In this document: piece after piece, positions 57,909 to 64,000 of the stretch
Layout of the letters: every line of letters begins with the position of its first letter
How positions within the stretch are numbered: position 1 is the first letter of the stretch
DNA from: Zymoseptoria tritici IPO323
Lineage: Eukaryota > Ascomycota > Dothideomycetes > Mycosphaerellales > Mycosphaerellaceae
NCBI RefSeq assembly: GCF_000219625.1
Contig: NC_018216.1
Span: forward strand, 2,294,001 to 2,358,000
DNA: 64,000 bases
Direction of reading: 5' to 3'
The notes under the pieces: model-generated
Told to the model about the DNA's origin: nothing
Database searches by the model: none
Seen by the model: the letters and a program-made list of their open reading frames with translations, nothing else
Made by a program: the position numbers and the translations under genes

Positions 57909-59669
57909 CTAGTAAGAGTACTTGAACAGCGGCGACTTGTCCCCGAGTCTCTCCAGCTCCTCCTCGCCATATTGAGCGATAGCCTCTTGCTCGGTGATGT
58001 GCTCGTTCCGCTTGTTGGACATCCAGTACAAGGTCTCGAGCAAGAAAGCAGCACAGATACCGGCAGTAGCGAATCCAAGTGATGAGCCGAAACCAGTCGG
58101 GTAGGTTGGAGCTTCCTCGGGCAGATAAATGAATGATCCAGCGAAACCTCCACAGTTGCCGATAGCAATCATGAATGCCAGGCCAGTAGCTCTCTTTTCC
58201 GCGCCAGCGAGATTGTTGACCGTCCAGGAGTTGTTGCCAGGGATGATGGGGTACAGTCCAACGCAGGCCAAGCAGACCATGAAGTAGCACAAGGCAACGT
58301 TCTGGCGAATGACATCCGCAAAGGACATCAGGACGGCAAAGGCGATCACCAGTAGCAGTTGGTGGAATACGATGAAGGGCATGCGCCAGGAGATCCTGTC
58401 TGCGAACAAGGCTGAGACAACGGCTGCAACCGCTCCACAGAAATAAGGAGGCGCGGTCAGAAGCTGAGCTGTGGTGCTGGTGAAGCCCATAGACTTGATG
58501 ATCGACGGCATGGTGAATTTCAAGCCATAGTTTGGTACGACGTTAGACCTGTTATGAACGTTAGCAGGTGGTTTCGACACTTGCAGGGAAGTGGAAGGCT
58601 TCGAGACATGCTCTGCGCCTTCCATTCTTTATTGCTTACCAGAAGACCATCGCCTGGAGGTAAAGTTGCCAGTCGCAAGCGACTTGCTTGAGGACAGACA
58701 TGTTGACATGAGGCTTCTTGGTTCCGTCGGCGTTGTGAGTGGCCTTGACTCCGCGGTAGGCGAGATGGCTGAGGTCGAGGAATCTTGCCTCCTCAGGCTT
58801 GAGCCAGCTGGCACTCGAAGGCGAGTCAGGAAGGAGGAAGAAGCAGCCGGCTCCGATGATGACAGAGATGATACCCTCGAGGATGAAGATCCATCGCCAT
58901 CCGCGAAGACCTAGAAGCATTATCAGTATATTTCCACGAGGCAGCCTAGAAAAGGGACTCGCCTCCGACACCATCCATCTGCGCGATGCCCGCGGCCAGC
59001 AATCCAGAGAAGGATCCGGACAAGGCGCTGGAGAGGTAGAAGCACGCCATACGTGTCTGAGTCTTCTGCGGTGGGTACCATTGCGAGACGAGCCACATAG
59101 CGCCAGGGAAAAAGCCAGCCTCGAAGAAGCCGATCAGGAACCGAGTCCCACACAGTCCAGCGAAGGACTTTGTAAGGCCAGAGAAAGTCATGACAAGACC
59201 CCAGCACAGCACGAGGATTCCAATATAGGTACTTGGCTTGGAGAACTTGGACAAGAGCATGTTTGATGGCACCTCGCACAGCACGTACGGGACGAAGAAG
59301 ACCATCAGAGCGATGTTGTAGTCGTTGCCCTCCATGTTCAGATCCGTCTCGAGGCCCCTGCGGTCGATTAGTCACAAGAGTCAATGGCGATGAGGATGCA
59401 GCGACTTACTCGATCTTCGCGTTGCCGATGTTGGCTCTATCGAGATGGGCAATCAAATATAGCAGAGCCAGCATAGGCACTAGTCTTCGATCGACTTTGT
59501 GATATATCCGGTCCTGCTCCTTGGTATCGATACTGGCCAGCCATGCTCGCTCTTCATCAGTGACCGCCTTGACATGGGCTGATCCGACGACGACCTCGAT
59601 TGCCTCAGTGTCTTTCTTCTCGACATCGATACTGTCAGAGTCGCTACGATGAGAGCTTCGGTGCAACAT
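57909..59669 (-). CDS. MFS transporter, allantoate permease (Dal5/anion:cation symporter) family
   Basis: 521 aa in four exons: 59669-59410, 59357-58963, 58910-58640 and 58548-57909. Introns are 52, 52 and 91 bp. The second uses a GC donor (G/GCGAGT) with a normal AG acceptor; this keeps the family stretch MDGVGGLRGWRWIFILEG at its usual length. Typical Dal5-family marks are the first-helix region RRLVPMLALLYLIAHLDRANIGNAK, VPYVLCEVPSNMLL, GTRFLIGFFEAGFFPGAMWL and the late NNLAGAEKRATGLAFMIAIGNCGG. Members carry allantoate, nicotinate, pantothenate, biotin precursors or organic anions; substrate not deducible here. Confidence 0.9.
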
Positions 59670-61017
59670 GTTGGCGAAGGAATATGAAGAGGATGAAGAA
59701 AGGGAGTGTGCGGGGGAGGGCAGGGATCTCGTAGGGCAACTTTTTATATGTCCACTCGATCAAGCGAGCGACTCGTTGCCGCAGAATACTGCATCCAAGA
59801 CTCCTGAACGGCTGTTTGATATCCTTACCTGTTTGGGAGCTGGGCAAAAGCGTATGTAGCTCCTACCGCGCTTGCGGAGGTAGGGCAAGCTGTGACCAAG
59901 ACTGATGTTCATGCTTTGCTCCCGACATGGCGCTCTCCAGCGCTGGCCATCATCATTGCCAGGGCTGCGATTCTGAGCTGAGCCGTTCTCCCAAGTTCCA
60001 CGGCTGCGCGAGAATGGCGACCAATGTTTCTTTTGTGGCCACTGTCCAAAATTCTGACCATGACCAGTGCTGTTGCGGAGGAGCTTCCCCAGAGACCACT
60101 CCTGCCGATACGTTCCCTGGTAGACTGCTCTCGGTGGCTGAGGTGGAGCATTCATGCCGCGCGCCCAACACGTGGGTAAAAAGTTCAAGCGGGTCGAAGC
60201 TGCTGAAGAGGAGCATACCTTGGCAGCTCTTGGATGTTCTTGGCTATTTGCCATCGTCTCATTGTTTTGCGGGCAGAAACTCCATTGGAAGATGCAGATG
60301 CGCTCCCCGTGGGGTATCGAATGCATGGCAGGTCTTGGTATATTGCGCTTGCACCTGCTGTCCCTACAACTGGGGAGCATGTGCACCGGATGCCCTCATG
60401 GGGAACATTCTGGACGCACAGTGAGCCTGATGGCGAAGGAGTCCGGCACAGCTGTAAATCGCCCCGGCATTCGCGTCGAGGCGATGGTAGCGACGCATTC
60501 GATGGTGAATGCAACTGCGTAAATCGACCGGAGAGGATGGAGCGTTGAACATACTAGTCGAGTTAGTAGGCGTGTGTTGTGAGAATGCCACCTCCTAGTA
60601 TGCCCGTGCAGCGTTTTCAGGTGGTGTCAGACTGCGGCTGAGCGGCTAATTGCAAGCAATATTCCGAGACCAGGGCCGCCGCCAATTCTTCGCGGAACGC
60701 TCGTGGAAGGTCCGGCGCACGCGTGATAGAGCTGGTTACGACGGGAGGCAAGCAACATGGTGGAATATCGGAACGCCTGCCCTTGAAATCCCGCCTAGGT
60801 AGGTAGTTGATAGGGGAGGTTGGGCCCAAGTCAGGTGACTTGAGCCTCAGGCACTTCCTTGAGCAAGTCAACACCCACAGTCACACAGCCATCGCACCGC
60901 CATCGTCTCGTATGCCTATCATGCGGACGATTCTTCAAGATCTCGATTACGAAGTTTCTCGCAAGCCAAAAATATGGCAAGACGCAAGACATCTGCGCTA
61001 GCGCGAACAGGTCGGTC
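59670..61017. other. gene-poor region, promoter side of the Dal5-like gene
   Basis: 1.35 kb. Open frames on both strands, up to about 200 codons (59760-60386 minus), have irregular composition and no recognisable domain, so I do not call them. Confidence 0.4.
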
Positions 61018-61025
61018 GTATTGCT
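61018..61025. repeat. 8-bp target-site duplication, left (gtattgct)
   Basis: GTATTGCT precedes the inverted-repeat element and recurs exactly at 61294-61301. Confidence 0.75.
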
Positions 61026-61293
61026 GGGAGCTCATATTTGGCGGGAGCATTTCTCATATTTGGCGGGAGGCCCCACCAAAATCCAACAATCGTCACTAAA
61101 ACGACCATTTCGACAACGACGATAGCATGTTAGCCCTGCGGACCGCCTCACGTCGGCTCCTTGCTTTTTAACATAGTTGCGTGGGCCTTTGCAACGTATT
61201 TGGCATCCAAGTTAAAACAGCGATTCTGCTATAGTAAATTTGTATGTGTCGCCCGCCAAATACGAGAAAGCCTCCCGCCAAATATGAGGTCCC
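61026..61293. mobile_element. MITE-like non-autonomous DNA element with long terminal inverted repeats
   Basis: 268 bp. The left end (61026-61069) and the reverse complement of the right end (61250-61293) match over about 43 bp with about five mismatches, both outer ends being GGGA plus one base plus CTCATATTTGG. Within each arm the unit TCATATTTGGCGGGAG occurs twice, 22 bp apart, so the element holds four copies. The flanking 8-bp duplication is of hAT or P type length. There is no coding sequence inside. An autonomous partner is not in this window. Confidence 0.75.
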
Positions 61294-61301
61294 GTATTGC
61301 T
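61294..61301. repeat. 8-bp target-site duplication, right (gtattgct)
   Basis: Exact copy of 61018-61025. Confidence 0.75.
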
Positions 61302-62814
61302 AGTCGAGCACGCATTGTTGTCACGAAGGATCGGATATCTGGCGCCTTGTTATTTCTACTATCATTCCTTTCGAGCTCAAGATCCCTGTCATTCAAGGTA
61401 GGTGATTTTGAATCTCACGACACTGCTAGGCATGCTGGAATCGAACGGCCTCGAATTGCATTTGATAAACACGGCAGCAAGCCTTCGATCTGCAGACGAT
61501 GCTCCGAGTGGATGCCTCTTCCCAGTCTGCACACAGGGCTACAGCTTCTGGCCTTCTGGGCACACGGCACAACTACAGTGCCGATACAGGATGCAATGCG
61601 GCCGGCCTGACCAGACCAATGGCGTCCTACGACAAACTCAGCCTTACTATTTCGGGCATATCACGTGGATACTGGTTTTCCAGACGATGAATACACCATG
61701 CGCGAGTGTGGAACCTCCTACGTTTTTTCTCTGTTGGCCGCAATGCCTTGTCTGATCCCTGCATACTCAGCGCTGCCTGAATCTGGATGGCGTAGCTAAT
61801 ACGCCTTCCGATGGCAATCTTCGGGCTGAGATCCGCCAGTGACGACCGATCAGCGACCTCTACGATTCGCTCTACTCTCGACGATAAGATTTATTTCTCG
61901 TGAGCCTTTTAAGATGGGCGAGTCAAGCAAGCAAGACACGGAAGCGGGACGACATCTGTGGCTGACGGCGCGTCCCTTCCATGAACATGTGGTCAAAGGG
62001 TTGACAGCTGTTTCGAAAACGACCACTTGCGGCCGGAAACAGTCAACCACAAGGTCGTACCGCCAGCCAAAAGCCGGCGAACGTTAGCACAGTCAGATAA
62101 GCCGGCTGCTTCCACCCGCTGAAAGTCGAAGCTGTGATCCGTCGACATCTCGGAGACGTGAGCGGAACCAAGATGCTACACGACACAAAAGTGCCGGTCG
62201 ATGTCGTTTCACAAGGCACTCGAACACTACTAATCAGTAACCACGTCACCCAGCAACCATATGTGGACATTTGCAAAAAGTCAAGGACTACAACACCACG
62301 ATTCCACTATCAGCTCGCTGCCTTCGATAAGGTTTGGCTGCGAGTCAATGTCTTACCTAAGAGGTCATGATCTCCAACAGACGCAAAGACAAACGCCTAG
62401 GATACCACAAATAGTGGACGTGATAGCAAATACCGCGGCGAAAGCTCACAATTACCTGGTCAACTTCGTCGCTGACTCGAAGCTTTGGACAATTGCTCAC
62501 GCTCCAACGTGCGATGATGTTACCAAAGCTTCTCGACCTGAGCACGACTCGGACCTCCACGGCCAAACTCACCAGTTGCAGGACACGATGTGTCGCTTAA
62601 GGCTCATTTGGCGTTCGATCTAATGTGACCTTCCCATGGCACCGGCACTCGGAGACGAGAGACCTTTAACTCACGCCAGCGCTGCGTTGGGCACAAGTGC
62701 GTGGCTGCGAGTCGAGACCATCATCAGTATCCACGCACGCCATGATCGGCTTAAAGTTGCTCGCACCTCGCTGCTCACGAGTTCTGCGTTCTGGGAGGCC
62801 CTTTGGCGCTGAAG
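61302..62814. other. gene-poor region upstream of the CFEM receptor gene
   Basis: 1.5 kb with short frames only. One frame at 61402-61755 plus has a Cys-containing stretch but no signal peptide or homology that I recognise. The last few hundred bp must hold the receptor promoter. Confidence 0.4.
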
Positions 62815-64000
62815 ATGAAGAGTATCGCGGCCTTGACAGGCTTGATATGGCTTCTGGGTGCGTGTACGAGTGCTGTGGGCCTACAGACTCGTGCGGTGAA
62901 TGCAACGGCATTACAATCGTTGCCCCAATGTGCAGTTCGTCGCATCTCCGCTCTCTTTTCAACCTCTTCGCTCCGGCTAACAGGATCAATCAGTCACGAT
63001 GTCTGGCCACCACACTGCCAGCATTCGAGTGCGGAATCCAGGAACCCTGCTTTTGCAATAACAATGACCTGTCTCGGACATTCAGCGCATGCATAAGCTC
63101 CGGTTGTGCGACACTGGAAGATCGTCTGGGTGAGCTACGAGAGCGAAGCCATTCTCGTTCCTCGACTAACACCCTTCGCAGAAACGCAACGCTTTCACGC
63201 CGAGACTTGCAGCAACCCCTTACGAGACAGAAGCACACTCACACGGGGCGTTGTCTGGGCGTTATTTGGCTTGACCACGCTGTTCCTTGCATTCCGAATC
63301 CTGTCCCGATCAGCGCTGCTCCATGGCAGAGGCTACAGCTGGGACGACTTCGTGGTGCTCCTCTGCTTTGTCATGCTGGTACCTCTGAGCGTCAGTCTGG
63401 AGTTCGAGATTCGATATGGACTAGGAAAGGATGCCTACAGATCAAGTATCAGTCAAATTTCGGCCCTATTGCATGTGAGTTGACGGATATTCGGTACCTT
63501 CGGCCCACGACTAACATCATCGGCTAGTGGTATTACTTCGGAGAGCTTCTTTACGTGGCAATCGTTATGCTGGCGAAAGTCGCTGTCGTACTGCTCTATC
63601 TCCGCATCTGGACGAACGAAGCAGTTAAGCCGGGCTTCCGACTGGTCTGTTGGGCAACGATTGCAGTTCTATTATCGACAGTCCTGGCCTTTGACTTTGC
63701 GCTGATCTTCCAGTGCTCGCCTATCAGCTATGCCTGGACCAAGGTCGCGAGCGACGAGACCGGTCGCTGTGTTGACATCAGTCCGCTGATGTACACGTTC
63801 GGCGCCCTTGACATTTGCTTCAATCTTCTCGTCTTTGTCTTACCGGTAGGCTTCGCGGTTGAGGTCTGTTTTTCTTTTCAACCAGCATTACTGATCTTGG
63901 TAGATTCAGAGCGTATTCGCCCTCAGTCTTTCATGGAAGAACAAGTTCGGAGTATCTTTGATATTCCTCGTCGGGCTCGCAGTCACGGCCGCTGCAGCTG
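62815..64000 (+). CDS. CFEM-domain, PTH11-type seven-helix receptor (partial at window end)
   Basis: Exons 62815-62934, 62994-63129, 63182-63474, 63528-63845 and 63904 to beyond 64000, all GT-AG in frame. Signal peptide MKSIAALTGLIWLLGACTSA. A CFEM domain follows with eight cysteines at about residues 39, 43, 53, 59, 61, 73, 78 and 95 (LPQCA, SRCLATTLPAFEC, PCFCNNND, ACISSGCATL, ETC). Helical segments of the fungal rhodopsin-like domain come next: VVWALFGLTTLFLAFRI, WDDFVVLLCFVMLV, WYYFGELLYVAIVMLAKV, ATIAVLLSTVLAFDFALIF, then FQCSPISYAW and CVDISPLMYTFGALDI. CFEM-7TM proteins include Magnaporthe Pth11, a surface-sensing receptor for infection structures. The 3' end lies outside the window. 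Confidence 0.88.

Noticed and set aside
59760..60386. 208-codon minus-strand frame in the gene-poor region
   Set aside because: Scattered Trp, Cys and His with no hydrophobic pattern or domain; overlapped by frames of similar length on the other strand.

Overview
This is a contig piece from a filamentous ascomycete (Pezizomycotina, most likely a Dothideomycete). The support is short 50-110 bp GT-AG introns with CTAAC/CTGAC-like branch points, fungal-only families (ERG6, a PIR-type wall protein, a CFEM receptor, MZM1, SLT11), and a retrotransposon degraded by RIP-type C-to-T/G-to-A mutation. All gene models were read by eye from frames, splice sites and family memory; no search was run.

Layout. 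0.2-3.5 kb: a divergent acyl-CoA dehydrogenase / APH-kinase pair, the two halves of the animal ACAD10/11 protein; the dehydrogenase has an apparent C-terminal frameshift. 3.7-5.6 kb: a nucleolar RNA-binding protein and a small membrane protein. 6.5-11.5 kb: an accessory stretch with a secreted protein, an intact small Cys-rich secreted protein, its broken paralogue, and a decayed ORF. 11.8-17.2 kb: a Rieske oxygenase and a dimethylglycine/sarcosine-dehydrogenase-type enzyme, together a probable methylamine (glycine-betaine) catabolic pair. 18.0-24.35 kb: one complete, RIP-mutated Ty1/copia element on the minus strand, with 171-bp LTRs, a 5-bp target duplication, a half-tRNA-iMet type primer site and a tRNA-Cys-like sequence inside. 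24.4-27.6 kb: an SRPK-like kinase and an MCT-type transporter.

28-58 kb is dense housekeeping: DNA polymerase alpha, ribosomal protein eL13, a Rab-like GTPase, a COX14-domain protein, a DUF2458-type protein, a PIR/GPI wall protein with repeated symmetric exons, SLT11, ERG6, MZM1, a secreted protein, zuotin, a USP-domain protein, a peroxisomal enoyl-CoA isomerase with a possible second mitochondrial form, eIF3c, profilin and an RNPS1-like protein. 57.9-59.7 kb: a Dal5-family transporter using one GC-AG intron. 59.7-62.8 kb is gene-poor but holds a 268-bp inverted-repeat element with an 8-bp target duplication (MITE-like). 62.8 kb to the end: a CFEM/PTH11-type receptor cut by the window edge.

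A peroxisome theme recurs. The isomerase ends in SKL, the dimethylglycine-type enzyme ends in ARL, and the frame-shifted tail of the acyl-CoA dehydrogenase would end in AKL. The most unusual signals are the mosaic of RIP between the two LTRs, the captured tRNA, the MITE, the symmetric-exon repeats, and the two broken genes in the accessory zone.
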